Assembly (NCBI RefSeq): GCF_900117315.1
Contig: NZ_LT630337.1
Location: 2,071,261-2,135,260 of the forward strand
Reading direction: 5' to 3'
Origin: Bacillus massilinigeriensis
Lineage (GTDB): Bacteria > Bacillota > Bacilli > Bacillales > Cytobacillaceae
DNA length: 64,000 bases
Every line of letters starts with the position of its first letter. Position 1 is the first letter of the stretch. Shown piece after piece: positions 17,106-25,597 of the stretch. The translations under genes were made by a program, and so were the position numbers. The notes beneath the pieces are model-generated. The model did not search any database. It was not told the DNA's origin and worked only from the letters and a program-made list of their open reading frames with translations.

Positions 17106-17777
17106 TTAGTTTTCATCCTTTTTAGGCCTTCCATGTTTAAAGGCTGCGTTGCCTGTTAGGTTTCGAAGCAGGAACTTTCTAAGTGCCTTGTACTCGTCCC
17201 CGATAAACCCTAGTCTTAATAGAAAGCATCTGAAATCGTATTTCTCATTCTCGCTTTTCTTTGGTGTGGAAGCCACTCGGTTTCGCTCGATGGCCATTTT
17301 GCATAAGGCTTCAATAAACTGTGTGTAATGGGCCACTTCCTCGCTGTCCTCTGTTTTTAGAAACCATAGGAACTTTACTTTCACATCGTTTTCGATGATT
17401 CTTAAGTCCATGGTGCCGATGGCCTTGCTGATGAGTTCTCCTTTGGCGTTTACGATCTTGTGCAGATTCTCGATGGCCTTATCTGTGAACATCTCTCTTG
17501 GCATGGCTACCTCAATGCCGTCAAAGGCATTCTCACCGTAATTTGTAGGCTGAAACCCTTGTTCTTCTAACACCGTTACCATGTGGTCAACTTCTGCGGG
17601 GGTCATACTGTCATTTAGTATAACCGCTCCCTCCCTGTCAACCACTAAGTCTCCAATTTCGTAAGCACATGTTGGAACACCTTTGTATTTGGGTATGGTG
17701 TTTAAGAACTCACTGATTGCCTGCACCAGTTCCTTTCTTCGCTGTCCTTTGACTTCATAAGTGATTTTGAATTCCAT
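17106..17777 (-). CDS. Island protein of unknown function
   Basis: 223 aa, convergent with the capsid gene. The N-terminal half is alpha/beta with acidic residues (KITYEVKGQRRKELVQAI at the start); the C-terminal 60 aa are basic and helical, ending GRPKKDEN, and could bind nucleic acid. I recall similar proteins beside integrases in Firmicutes elements, sometimes labelled virulence-related, but cannot verify this. Good AAAGGAAG site. It could be cargo, for example an anti-phage or interference factor, but there is no motif to prove it. Confidence 0.6.
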   Translation of the reverse strand: MEFKITYEVKGQRRKELVQAISEFLNTIPKYKGVPTCAYEIGDLVVDREGAVILNDSMTPAEVDHMVTVLEEQGFQPTNYGENAFDGIEVAMPREMFTDKAIENLHKIVNAKGELISKAIGTMDLRIIENDVKVKFLWFLKTEDSEEVAHYTQFIEALCKMAIERNRVASTPKKSENEKYDFRCFLLRLGFIGDEYKALRKFLLRNLTGNAAFKHGRPKKDEN

Positions 17778-17947
17778 TATTCATCTTCCTTTCATTTTTT
17801 GGTTACACTATATATCACTCTGAAGCCACAGAATAGCAAGTCATTTGTGTACGAAAAAAAAGACCATCAAAAGATGATCCCTTCTTTCACTCAATCCCAT
17901 AAATTCCATAACCTGAAAATTGTTATTTCAAATATATCTATTATCCC

Positions 17948-18544
17948 TTATTTCGTTTCATTTTTTTCACTAGGATCATACATTAATTTAAGTGTAGCAA
18001 GATTAATCATTGCTGAGTTCAAACTGTGATTGGCACTTTCTAACCACTGTTTTGCTTCATCTGCTTTTGCTAAGCTATCCGTATCTAGGTATTCCATCAT
18101 GTGTTCATAAGCAAATTTTCTGTATTGAAAGGCTTCAGACAAACCTGAATCGACCGCTTTAAACATTTCTGTTTCTGACTCATTGAAACCTTCAGGATTG
18201 TAGACTGGCCTTCTTTGTCCCTCCTCCATAAGGTCTCTTAATTTTTGAAAGTTTTGATACGATTCAAGCCTTGATGGATTACTATTTGACATGGTTTTAA
18301 CTGCCTCATCAATCTTTTCAAAACTATCAAAAATTTGCTTAATGTTTTCATAATATGTCATAAACCTTTTCTGCTTTTCCTCTAAAGAAAGCTCCCCAAC
18401 ACTACTTTCTTCATTGATTTCACTTTCGGACACATTCGCAACAGTTGACTGTTCAGTTGGATTACCCTTATTATTCATGCTTAGTCCAACATATATGCCC
18501 AAGCCAATAACGACAATCAATGGGATGATATTATTCTTCTTCAT
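17948..18544 (-). CDS. Membrane-anchored extracytoplasmic protein, unknown function
   Basis: 198 aa: an N-terminal signal-anchor (IIPLIVVIGLGIYVGL, about 6-21), a Ser/Glu-rich linker and a helical extracytoplasmic domain (about 55-190). No lipobox cysteine. GGAGGG lies before the ATG. It is AT-richer than the primase/capsid block. It may be island cargo acting at the cell surface, but no known family is recognised. Confidence 0.6.
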   Translation of the reverse strand: MKKNNIIPLIVVIGLGIYVGLSMNNKGNPTEQSTVANVSESEINEESSVGELSLEEKQKRFMTYYENIKQIFDSFEKIDEAVKTMSNSNPSRLESYQNFQKLRDLMEEGQRRPVYNPEGFNESETEMFKAVDSGLSEAFQYRKFAYEHMMEYLDTDSLAKADEAKQWLESANHSLNSAMINLATLKLMYDPSEKNETK

Positions 18545-18749
18545 CTCCTGCCCTCCTCTCTCCCCTTAATTCGATAAAACTATATAACTTTACTTTACCA
18601 TAAAAATCCACTTTCTTGTTCACCACTACTATCAGTTAGTTCCATAACAATTATTTCAAATAGTAAAAACCTCTACAACATATTAAAGAAGAATTTTTAT
18701 ACTTACTCTTTTAAAAGGCGAGCCCTTAGACCCGCTCTCTCAATGCTCT

Positions 18750-19061
18750 TTATTCTTCTATAGCAGTGTAACGTGGGTATTCATACCCTTCTGTGTTGAC
18801 TAATATCCGCTCACCAGTTTCCACATTCTTAACTCTGATGCAGCGAAGCTCCCCGGCTACATTGCTACCGCCATCGGTTTTTTCTATCCAAGGCTGATCC
18901 TCTAAAAAATCGCTGCAAAACCTCTGAAACTCGTGGTCACTTAATTCTACCTCTCGTATGACTGTGTAGTTTGAGCCAACAATCCCTCTTTTCCTCGCAT
19001 TCTCCGTAGCTTCCCTCAATTCCTTAATATCAGTAAACTTTCGACCAAATAATGCCTTCAT
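18750..19061 (-). CDS. Small conserved-looking island protein
   Basis: 103 aa, alpha/beta, acidic, with a distinctive core ELSDHEFQRFCSDFLEDQPW and the ending EGYEYPRYTAIEE. AGGAGG lies before the ATG. Proteins of this look are common in Firmicutes integrative elements (from memory, unverified). Rightmost gene of the island. The gap from 19062 to 19938 after it holds a hairpin, a GC-rich cos-like patch and repeats. Confidence 0.6.
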   Translation of the reverse strand: MKALFGRKFTDIKELREATENARKRGIVGSNYTVIREVELSDHEFQRFCSDFLEDQPWIEKTDGGSNVAGELRCIRVKNVETGERILVNTEGYEYPRYTAIEE

Positions 19062-19218
19062 TCAAACACCTCCTGTATTTTCGCTATTACATACATCACT
19101 CAATTTTGCGAAAACATCAAGTCATCCTCCACATTTTAAGGGGCAAAAATGGCATTAAATCAAGGTTTTAATAGGCAATTTCATATCGAAAACCTATACT
19201 TTTAAACAAAATAAAAAT

Positions 19219-19271
19219 AGCCACATAACCCGAAAACCCTTTAATATCAAGGTTTACAAGACTATGTGGCT
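19219..19271. terminator. Long-loop hairpin near the right end of the island
   Basis: AGCCACATA (19219-19227) pairs with TATGTGGCT (19263-19271); A-runs before and T-runs after make it terminator-like on both strands. It shields the cos-like patch that follows. Confidence 0.5.
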
Positions 19272-19283
19272 TTATTTTCGCGG

Positions 19284-19384
19284 TTTAGGGGTACCCCCCC
19301 TATCGAATTATGCGATTTTTCGCGTGTGGCTGGGGCGCGGTCGCCATATTGATAGGTGTAGAGATTTGAACCCCCCTAGGGTTA
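19284..19384. other. GC-rich cos-like patch
   Basis: About 100 bp of unusually GC-rich DNA in an AT-rich setting with stacked small dyads: GGGGTACCCC (19288-19297), GCGATTTTTCGC (19312-19323), GGCGCGGTCGCC (19334-19345) and CCCCCCTAGGG (19371-19381). C-tracts beside short palindromes are features of cos sites in Firmicutes phages. In a satellite such a site would permit packaging by a helper. Function is inferred. Confidence 0.4.
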
Positions 19385-19593
19385 GAGGGTGAATAAAAGA
19401 TTGCATATTTTCAGCTTATTGATAAGTTGTGATATTTAACAAAAGCACCCGTTACTTTAAGTACACTAATTCACAATCCAAATTATAATTTTAACATAAA
19501 TTGCCAATTACTTAGTTATTTATCAGAGGAATTAGCTTAGTTATTAGGGGGTGTTTTGCTAATGAATTATGCAGTTGACACAAGCTTTTTTCA

Positions 19594-19750
19594 CTCCTTC
19601 CACCAGTTTTGTCCTTCATAACCGCCATGAAAGGCCGTTTTACTACTATTCTCACAGATTTTGTCATTCTTAAGCACGATGAAAGACAGTTCACACACTA
19701 TTCCAAAAGACCTTGTTCTTCATACTAACTCAAAAGAAAGGAATACATAC
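19594..19750. repeat. Degenerate ~50-bp palindromic repeats, about three tandem units
   Basis: Successive units share TTTTGTCCTTCATAA..ATGAAAG-type inverted halves (around 19607, 19656 and 19702). A related copy pair lies at 59665-59750, with GTCCTTCATAACC identical in both places. REP-like dispersed repeat of the host chromosome, marking DNA outside the island. Confidence 0.5.
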
Positions 19751-19938
19751 CTTCCAACACGAAATCATTAATCCCCCCTGAAGCCCATTTTTTTATAATG
19801 AAAATCATTACATCGCTTAATAATAAAATGACTCTTCGCCTAACAATAACTTTTTGATAAAATTCAATAATATTTTATTGTAAAACGATAAAATTGTGTT
19901 AAAATCTTAAATATAAAAAGTAATCGAGGTGGTTTTTT

Positions 19939-20421
19939 ATGAAACGAGGATCAACCCTCTTTTTAAAGATTGCTGTTATTCTTATTGGAATCCCAGTTCT
20001 ACTTTTGTGTATATTTTTTGTACCTGAGATAGGAAATTTTGCTGCTGAATTGTATCCAGAGCATGATTATTTAAAATATCTTGTTTTTACCGATTTGTAT
20101 GCAGCAGCGCTTCCCTTTTACATGGCTCTGTATCAAGCTTTTAAATTACTAAGTTATATCGACAAGAATAATGCTTTCTCGCAAATTTCTGTAAAAGCTC
20201 TAAAGAATATTAAATTCTGTGCCATCACAATCAGTGCATTATATGTAGTAGGCCTTCCACTCTTCTATCTTATTGCCGAGAAGGATGACGCCCCAGGGAT
20301 TATATTAATCGGGTTGGTTTTAATATTTGCTTCCATGGTGATTGCAGTCTTTTCTGCAGTTCTTCAACGATTATTGCAAGAAGCCATCGATATAAAATCA
20401 GAAAATGATTTAACGGTCTGA
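19939..20421 (+). CDS. yoaS: DUF2975 membrane protein
   Basis: 160 aa with four hydrophobic segments (about 9-29, 47-68, 92-112, 121-143), DUF2975-like (FTDLYAAALPFYMALYQAFKLL is the family core). It is followed 10 bp later by a small XRE regulator and then a DUF817 gene, the yoaS-yozG-yoaT order of B. subtilis, so the three likely form one operon. The regulator partner suggests a DUF2975/HTH module of unknown role. GAGGTGG before the ATG. Confidence 0.78.
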   Translation: MKRGSTLFLKIAVILIGIPVLLLCIFFVPEIGNFAAELYPEHDYLKYLVFTDLYAAALPFYMALYQAFKLLSYIDKNNAFSQISVKALKNIKFCAITISALYVVGLPLFYLIAEKDDAPGIILIGLVLIFASMVIAVFSAVLQRLLQEAIDIKSENDLTV

Positions 20422-20431
20422 GGTGAAAAAA

Positions 20432-20653
20432 ATGGCGATAATTATCAATATTGATGTGATGCTGGCTAAAAGGAAAATGAGCGTAACAGAGCTTTCGGAG
20501 AGAGTTGGAATTACAATGGCCAATCTTTCTATATTGAAAAATGGAAAGGCAAAAGCGATTCGATTGTCAACTTTAGAGGCAATTTGTAAGGCATTAGAAT
20601 GTCAACCGGGAGATTTATTAGAATATCGAAATGAAAAGAAAACCCAAGATTAA
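20432..20653 (+). CDS. yozG: Small Cro/CI-type transcriptional regulator
   Basis: 73 aa from ATG 20432, chosen over an in-frame GTG at 20423 that lies inside the TGAGGTG ribosome site. One HTH_3 domain: KMSVTELSERVGITMANLSILKNG is the helix-turn-helix, followed by LEAICKALECQPGDLLEY, typical of YozG-like regulators paired with DUF2975 membrane proteins. Probably controls its own operon. Confidence 0.82.
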   Translation: MAIIINIDVMLAKRKMSVTELSERVGITMANLSILKNGKAKAIRLSTLEAICKALECQPGDLLEYRNEKKTQD

Positions 20654-20710
20654 CTATTTGGTTTTTTAATATTGAAAGATCATCAACAAATATATTAAGG
20701 GGAAATCCTC

Positions 20711-21556
20711 ATGAATTTAACAATACAAAAGGAATTTCAGAATAATACATTAAAGGCACAAATCATGAGAGCTTCAAAACAGCTCCTTCGTTTTGGTTGG
20801 GAGCAAGCTCTATCATGTTTGTTTCCTGTCGTAATATTTGCGTCTTTGGCTATTACCCAAATCATTCCCCTTCCCTTCCTTCCACGATATGATTGGCTAC
20901 TTATTATCTGCCTTCTAATGCAGTGGTCGATGGTGAGATTTGGACTTGAAACTAAGGATGAACTAAAAGTCATTACATTGTTTCACCTCATAGGACTTGC
21001 TTTGGAAGTTTTCAAAGTACATATGGGATCCTGGTCCTATCCAGAGGAAGGATATATAAAAATCCTAGGTGTGCCTTTGTATAGTGGATTCATGTACGCA
21101 AGTGTGGCGAGTTATCTTTGCCAGGCTTGGAGGAGGCTGAAGGTTGAACTGGTTAAGTGGCCACCGTTTTTGGTAGTTTTACCACTTGCGGCTGCTATTT
21201 ATTTAAATTTTTTCACGCACCATTATTGGATTGACATCCGCTTTTGGTTATCTGGACTTGTCATTATTGTGTTTTGGAAATCGTGGGTTACCTACGAGGT
21301 TAATGGAACTCGCTACCGTATGCCAATCGCTTTTTCTTTCGTGCTAATTGGATTTTTTATTTGGGTTGCCGAAAATATCGCAACTTTCTTTGGAGCATGG
21401 GAGTATCCAAACCAAACCGATGCATGGAGTCTTGTTCATCTTGGAAAGGTGAGCTCTTGGCTCTTATTAGTGATTGTTAGCTTCCTCATAGTTGCGACGT
21501 TAAAGCAGGTTAAAGGGGAAATTTCCAGTAGAACAGATACTAGTCAACTTTTGTAA
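20711..21556 (+). CDS. yoaT: DUF817 family integral membrane protein
   Basis: 281 aa with about eight membrane segments; the family signature HMGSWSYPEEGYIKILGVPLYSGFMYAS is partly visible (short pieces GSWSYPEEG and PLYSGFMYAS, about 106-135), plus a second related WAENIATFFGAWEYPNQ near 222. Matches B. subtilis YoaT in size and in its place after yoaS-yozG. Function unknown; terminator at 21561-21598. Confidence 0.82.
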   Translation: MNLTIQKEFQNNTLKAQIMRASKQLLRFGWEQALSCLFPVVIFASLAITQIIPLPFLPRYDWLLIICLLMQWSMVRFGLETKDELKVITLFHLIGLALEVFKVHMGSWSYPEEGYIKILGVPLYSGFMYASVASYLCQAWRRLKVELVKWPPFLVVLPLAAAIYLNFFTHHYWIDIRFWLSGLVIIVFWKSWVTYEVNGTRYRMPIAFSFVLIGFFIWVAENIATFFGAWEYPNQTDAWSLVHLGKVSSWLLLVIVSFLIVATLKQVKGEISSRTDTSQLL

Positions 21557-21560
21557 AAGT

Positions 21561-21598
21561 AAAGTTCGTCAAAAATATTTTTGGTAGCGACGAACTTT
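21561..21598 (+). terminator. Terminator of the yoaS-yozG-yoaT operon
   Basis: Perfect 10-bp stem AAAGTTCGTC / GACGAACTTT (21561-21570 with 21589-21598) shortly after the yoaT stop. Confidence 0.6.
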
Positions 21599-21698
21599 TG
21601 GTAGCTGCCTACATCTATTAGGGGCATATTTCCCAAAGTTCTGTTGCATAATTAATTAAACAAAGGGCATAATGCCCCCCTATGAAACAAGAGTTTTT

Positions 21699-22124
21699 TC
21701 AAAGTGATAAAGTATAAGGTCCATCCAAATCAGGATGCCTCATTAATCGAATGGTTTTCGGTTCACAACGAATGACAATGTAGTTCGGATCATCTGGTCC
21801 TGATATATACTTTAAAAAATTATCATGCCAAAAATGTTCCTTCATTTCCTTTTCATCATGAATAGTGGCAATAGCCGTTATTTCTAAATAGGGTTTTCCA
21901 TAGCCTCCTCCTTCAAAACCAAAAAGGATATGAACCTTGGGATTCTTTAAAATATCTTCAACCTTCTCAGTATTTTTACTTGATATCATATGTAATAAAA
22001 AACCTTCATTACGGAAGATCATAAATCTAGAATACGGTTGATCCCCTTTCATGGTTGTAAGTGTCCCCATGCGATATTCTGATAAGATTCTTAAAATCTC
22101 ATTCTTTATTTCATGTTGTTCCAA
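21699..22124 (-). CDS. Pyridoxamine 5'-phosphate oxidase-like protein (general stress protein 26 type)
   Basis: 141 aa from TTG 22124, preferred because AAAGGGGTGG lies 5 nt before it; the longer frame starting at 22145 overlaps that site. Split-barrel FMN-binding fold of the general stress 26 family: GTLTTMKGDQPYSRFMIF (strands 1-3), KVEDILKNPKVHILFG and WHDNFLKYISGPDDPNYIVIRCEP. Such proteins bind FMN or F420-like cofactors; substrate unknown. A small hairpin GGGCAT/ATGCCC (21668-21679) on the minus strand ends it. Confidence 0.82.
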   Translation of the reverse strand: MEQHEIKNEILRILSEYRMGTLTTMKGDQPYSRFMIFRNEGFLLHMISSKNTEKVEDILKNPKVHILFGFEGGGYGKPYLEITAIATIHDEKEMKEHFWHDNFLKYISGPDDPNYIVIRCEPKTIRLMRHPDLDGPYTLSL

Positions 22125-22453
22125 CCAGACCACCCCTTTCTTCAATATTCATTGTAATTTTGCTAAAGTTAATCTCCTATTGAATAAAAACTGGACTTAA
22201 GGATTCTTCGTAGGAATATTACTGTTATATCAATTATAGATAATTATTTATTCTGAATCGGCAACTTTTTTGAACATTATTTGTATATAATCTTGGACTT
22301 ACAGAAATTAGCTATCAGTTTATCGCCAAATAAAAAAAGACAGCCTATGTGGCAGCCGATTTTTGTTCATATTAATCATTAATGGCGATTTTCCTTTTTA
22401 AATGTCGTCGAATTAACAAATATGCTCCTATCGTGTAACTAACTTCAAGAGAT
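22125..22453. other. Gene-free stretch
   Basis: AT-rich gap between two minus-strand genes. Near 22338-22365 there is an A-run and GC-rich patch that may be the hydrolase terminator, but the dyad is weak. Nothing else seen. Confidence 0.4.
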
Positions 22454-23227
22454 TTACTGTTTAAAAAGATGATTAAACTTGTCTCGCTCTTCCCAGAAAG
22501 GGCCATGACCGCTATATTTAAATGGAATAAGCCTGGAATTCGAAATTTTTTGATTTAGTTCCTGAGCTTGAGAAAATGGAATGACCTTATCGTGTTTCCC
22601 GTGAATAATGAGAGTGGGTGCAGCTATTTTTGATAAATCATCATGTAGGGTTTCATCCCTTAGTAAGAGAATGACTGCAGCTGTCGACCAGCTTGCAGCT
22701 TGTAAACCCATTTGATTAAACCAATCTGAAAAGGAGCTTGTAATATATTGAAAGAAAAAGCTATCAGTAATTCCTTGCATCATCTTGGGACGGTCATTGA
22801 ATGTTTCGTTTAGAAGTCTATTGGCTGTTTCTTTTGTGAATCCAGTGGGAGCAGCTGCGTCAATAAGGACGAGGTTAGATACTCCGTAACCGTTGTATCT
22901 TGACATGTATCGAATGGCAATGGCGCCACCGGTAGAGTGACCTGCGAGAATGAAATTTTCTAACCGAAGGGCTGCAACAACTGTACGGACATCCTTTGCT
23001 AATCTATTATAATTATATCCACTGATTGGTTTATCCGATTTTCCAAACCCCCTCCAGTCAATTCCAATACAGCGGTAACCCATCGAAGGAAGAATATTAA
23101 ATTGATATTCAAACTGTTTATGGCTTAATGGCCAGCCATGAATAAAAACGATGGTTTTGCTCCCTCCAGGGTTAATATCTTCCACATATAGATTTACACC
23201 AGGCTCCACCGCGACATAATAACCCAT
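22454..23227 (-). CDS. Alpha/beta hydrolase
   Basis: 257 aa from ATG 23227, chosen for the TGGAGG site 7 nt upstream; an in-frame upstream start at 23263 lacks one. Alpha/beta hydrolase fold resembling non-heme chloroperoxidases and esterases: oxyanion region HGWPLSHKQFEYQ, nucleophile Ser in GHSTGG, acid in IIHGKHDKVIPF and His in YSGHGPFWEERDKFN. Cytoplasmic; physiological substrate unknown. Monocistronic. Confidence 0.85.
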   Translation of the reverse strand: MGYYVAVEPGVNLYVEDINPGGSKTIVFIHGWPLSHKQFEYQFNILPSMGYRCIGIDWRGFGKSDKPISGYNYNRLAKDVRTVVAALRLENFILAGHSTGGAIAIRYMSRYNGYGVSNLVLIDAAAPTGFTKETANRLLNETFNDRPKMMQGITDSFFFQYITSSFSDWFNQMGLQAASWSTAAVILLLRDETLHDDLSKIAAPTLIIHGKHDKVIPFSQAQELNQKISNSRLIPFKYSGHGPFWEERDKFNHLFKQ

Positions 23228-23537
23228 AAAAATACCTCCATAAATAAAATAGTGTTTCAACATACGATATTCATTTTTTAATTATGGGTGAGTGCCTAGT
23301 TCAAATTCTTTAGTATTTGGATAAAACTATACTCAACTTATTCATTTCGGTTATTCTCTTTTAAAAATTTGACTAATTCTCTGTATGTTTTATAACTTCA
23401 ATTTCTATAATAGGAAAAAGCCATTCCTCAACTAAAAGAATGGCTATTCTTTACTTTAAGTACATTTCGATTATGCTGCAAAATAGTTCCATTATCTCAA
23501 AAGCTATTGGATAAGAACAATTAATTATGTGAAAATT
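23228..23537. other. Intergenic stretch with terminator
   Basis: Holds the hydrolase promoter region and the terminator of the quinone oxidoreductase gene at 23419-23445. Nothing else seen. Confidence 0.4.
23419..23445 (-). terminator. Terminator after quinone oxidoreductase gene
   Basis: Minus strand stem AGCCATTC / GAATGGCT (23419-23426 with 23438-23445) followed by a T-run. Confidence 0.6.
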
Positions 23538-24518
23538 TTATTCAATTTTCAAAACAAGTTTTCCATTTCCAACACCCTTTGCTAACTGTTCAAAGGCCTG
23601 CGATGCTTGGCTGAGCGGCAAGGTTGTACCAATAATCGGAGAAAGCGCACCGCTTTTTAGCATGCCAATAACCCCATCAATGCTTTGTTGGTATTCCTCT
23701 TTAGGTGCATTCCAAAGTGCTGTTGCTAAAATATCACATTCCTTTTGCATAGCAAGGCGTGGATTTATTTCAATGGATCCTCGATTTCCGATAATCACGA
23801 TTTTACCAAATGGTGCAATCAGCTTTAAATCTGTTTCTAGATTCTTATTGGCTAAAAACTCGATAATTACATTAGGGCCAGTACTATCTGTTAGGGTGAG
23901 CACATCATCAATTGTCTCTTCTGTTACATGATCAATTACATAATCTGCACCAGCTTGCTGTACCATTTTTTTACCTTCTGGTTTACTTGCTGTTCCAATT
24001 ACTTTAGCACCATGAGATTTCGCCATTTGCACAACCTGTAACCCAACGCCACCACTAGCTCCATGTATTAACACGGTTTGACCGGGCTTCAAGCTGGCCC
24101 GTTGAAATAATGCACGATAGGCTGTTAATGCTGGTACCCCTAATGCCGCTCCTTGTTCAAAAGAAACATGCTCTGGTAAAGGGTGAACCAAAGTGGCATC
24201 ACAGACCATTTTCTGTGCAAATGTGCCAGTACTACTACTTCCAGCCAAGGACGCAACAAATACGCGATCACCTACACTAACATTTGTTACCTCTTCTCCA
24301 ATCGCCTCAATTATCCCTGCGCCGTCTAATCCTGGAGTATATGGTAACTGAGGGATACTAAACGCATATGTACCAGTTAATGTATATGTATCACTCGGAT
24401 TAACCCCAGCCGCAAATAATCGAACACATACCTCTCCTTTACCTGCTACTACATCCTCAACATCTGTATATACTAATTTCTCAGGTCCACCAAATTGGGA
24501 AACTCGAATTGCTTTCAT
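23538..24518 (-). CDS. NADPH:quinone oxidoreductase (zinc-free MDR family)
   Basis: 326 aa of the medium-chain dehydrogenase/reductase superfamily, quinone-reductase branch. N-terminal GroES-like domain (PYTPGLDGAGIIEAIGEEV, about 60-77) and a Rossmann domain with GASGGVGLQVVQMAK (about 152-166) for NADPH. The catalytic zinc cysteines of alcohol dehydrogenases are missing, as expected for quinone reductases. AGGAGG before the ATG. It probably reduces quinones or enones for detoxification. Confidence 0.88.
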   Translation of the reverse strand: MKAIRVSQFGGPEKLVYTDVEDVVAGKGEVCVRLFAAGVNPSDTYTLTGTYAFSIPQLPYTPGLDGAGIIEAIGEEVTNVSVGDRVFVASLAGSSSTGTFAQKMVCDATLVHPLPEHVSFEQGAALGVPALTAYRALFQRASLKPGQTVLIHGASGGVGLQVVQMAKSHGAKVIGTASKPEGKKMVQQAGADYVIDHVTEETIDDVLTLTDSTGPNVIIEFLANKNLETDLKLIAPFGKIVIIGNRGSIEINPRLAMQKECDILATALWNAPKEEYQQSIDGVIGMLKSGALSPIIGTTLPLSQASQAFEQLAKGVGNGKLVLKIE

Positions 24519-24547
24519 GTTTTTAACCTCCTCTAGTTATACAAAAA

Positions 24548-24576
24548 GAGCGTTTATCCTTTTTAGAACAACGCTC
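24548..24576 (-). terminator. Terminator after universal stress protein gene
   Basis: Minus strand stem GAGCGTT / AACGCTC (24548-24554 with 24570-24576), then CTTTTTG. Confidence 0.65.
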
Positions 24577-24606
24577 GTAAAACCTTCCTTGATTGTTTTC
24601 CTTTTT

Positions 24607-25032
24607 TTAAGGCACTACTGTTACCGGACATGGTGATAACTGTAATACACCTAAACTTACACTTCCAATCAAAGCACTCTTAACAGCTCCCATTCCGCGT
24701 GTTCCCATAACAATACAGTAAGCATTCAGTTCTTTTGCTAGGTTGGTTATCACTACTTTAGGAATACCAGTAAGAATAACTTTTTCAATGGCAACGTCTC
24801 GGTCTGAAACAGATTCAATTGCTCTATCTAAAATTTCCCCTGCGGTCTCATTAATAAACTCCTGTATTGCTTCTTTAGAGATAAAACGGTGAACATTCGG
24901 AGTCGAATAAGCTGGTTGAACATTTACAAGAACAATTTCCCCATCTACTTGTTTTGCTACTGAAATGGCAAATTCTAATGCACGATGGGAATAACCCGAA
25001 TCATCAATTGGAACAATTATCTTTTGCTTCAT
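24607..25032 (-). CDS. Universal stress protein, UspA family
   Basis: 141 aa from ATG 25032, which follows TGAGGTG; an in-frame GTG at 25041 sits in that site. ATP-binding Usp with the G-x2-G-x9-G-S/T motif (GTRGMGAVKSALIGSVS, about 115-131) and the N-terminal VPIDDSGYSHRALEFA. It is expected to bind ATP and to help in stress survival; partner unknown. Confidence 0.9.
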   Translation of the reverse strand: MKQKIIVPIDDSGYSHRALEFAISVAKQVDGEIVLVNVQPAYSTPNVHRFISKEAIQEFINETAGEILDRAIESVSDRDVAIEKVILTGIPKVVITNLAKELNAYCIVMGTRGMGAVKSALIGSVSLGVLQLSPCPVTVVP

Positions 25033-25197
25033 TATTTTCACCTCATAATTCTAGTAAGGAGACTCTCGCTTTACGTAAATCCTTCATTTAATAACATAAT
25101 TCTATAAAAATCACCGATTCTCCTTTATATTTTGACAATTTTGTTTATCAGGTTTGTTAATAATATGAGCCAAGTATTTAAAGCACCGAACCCTGAG

Positions 25198-25479
25198 TTA
25201 TGTCATATTTTTAAGCCAAGTCAATATTCGAAGAACCTGAAATGGCCTAAACCACGTTATTAATAAAAGGATTAAAAAAATAATTGTGAGTGAAATATAC
25301 TTGATACTACCTACTTCCTTCTTGAAGATAGCAATAAAACTACCTATCATTCCTACTAATAGAAATAAAGTTGAAATAATAGCTATCGGTTCAAAATAAC
25401 CCTCTATGATCCAGTTTAATGAAAAGGTAAGGAAACCAACAAATATAAATGAAATTGACATTTTACTAAACACTTTCAT
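25198..25479 (-). CDS. Small membrane protein, unknown function
   Basis: 93 aa with three predicted membrane segments (about 8-26, 32-52, 60-79) and a basic C-terminus. A weak AAGAGGT site precedes the ATG. No family recognised and no close operon partner. Confidence 0.5.
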   Translation of the reverse strand: MKVFSKMSISFIFVGFLTFSLNWIIEGYFEPIAIISTLFLLVGMIGSFIAIFKKEVGSIKYISLTIIFLILLLITWFRPFQVLRILTWLKNMT

Positions 25480-25597
25480 AACATACCTCTTCCAAATAAA
25501 TGATTTCCATAATGCCCAGTTTTTCTTTTATCGCTTAATAAAAGGGAGTCAAAGCATCCGTTTACACCTCTTGAAACCCATTGGTAAATTAGCAAAA

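Larger units (their letters stand above)
10140..19480. mobile_element. Putative integrated phage satellite (PICI-like island), ends approximate
   Basis: Gene order from left: small gene, tyrosine integrase and XRE repressor on the minus strand; then, divergent, small proteins, an Xis-like protein, prim-pol/helicase, an iteron origin, an 80-aa protein and a lone HK97 capsid protein; then unknown minus-strand genes and a GC-rich cos-like patch. The divergent int-repressor versus xis-primase-ori plan is that of phage-inducible chromosomal islands. No portal, terminase, protease or tail genes occur. An ICE or a prophage remnant are alternatives, but no conjugation genes are seen. Ends are set by gene content, not by att sites. 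Confidence 0.6.

Noticed and set aside
19355-19384. tRNA-like 3' end (minus strand GGTTCAAATCTC) as an att-tRNA
   Set aside because: Only the T-arm-like piece is present; no acceptor or anticodon arms could be matched, so no tRNA is claimed.
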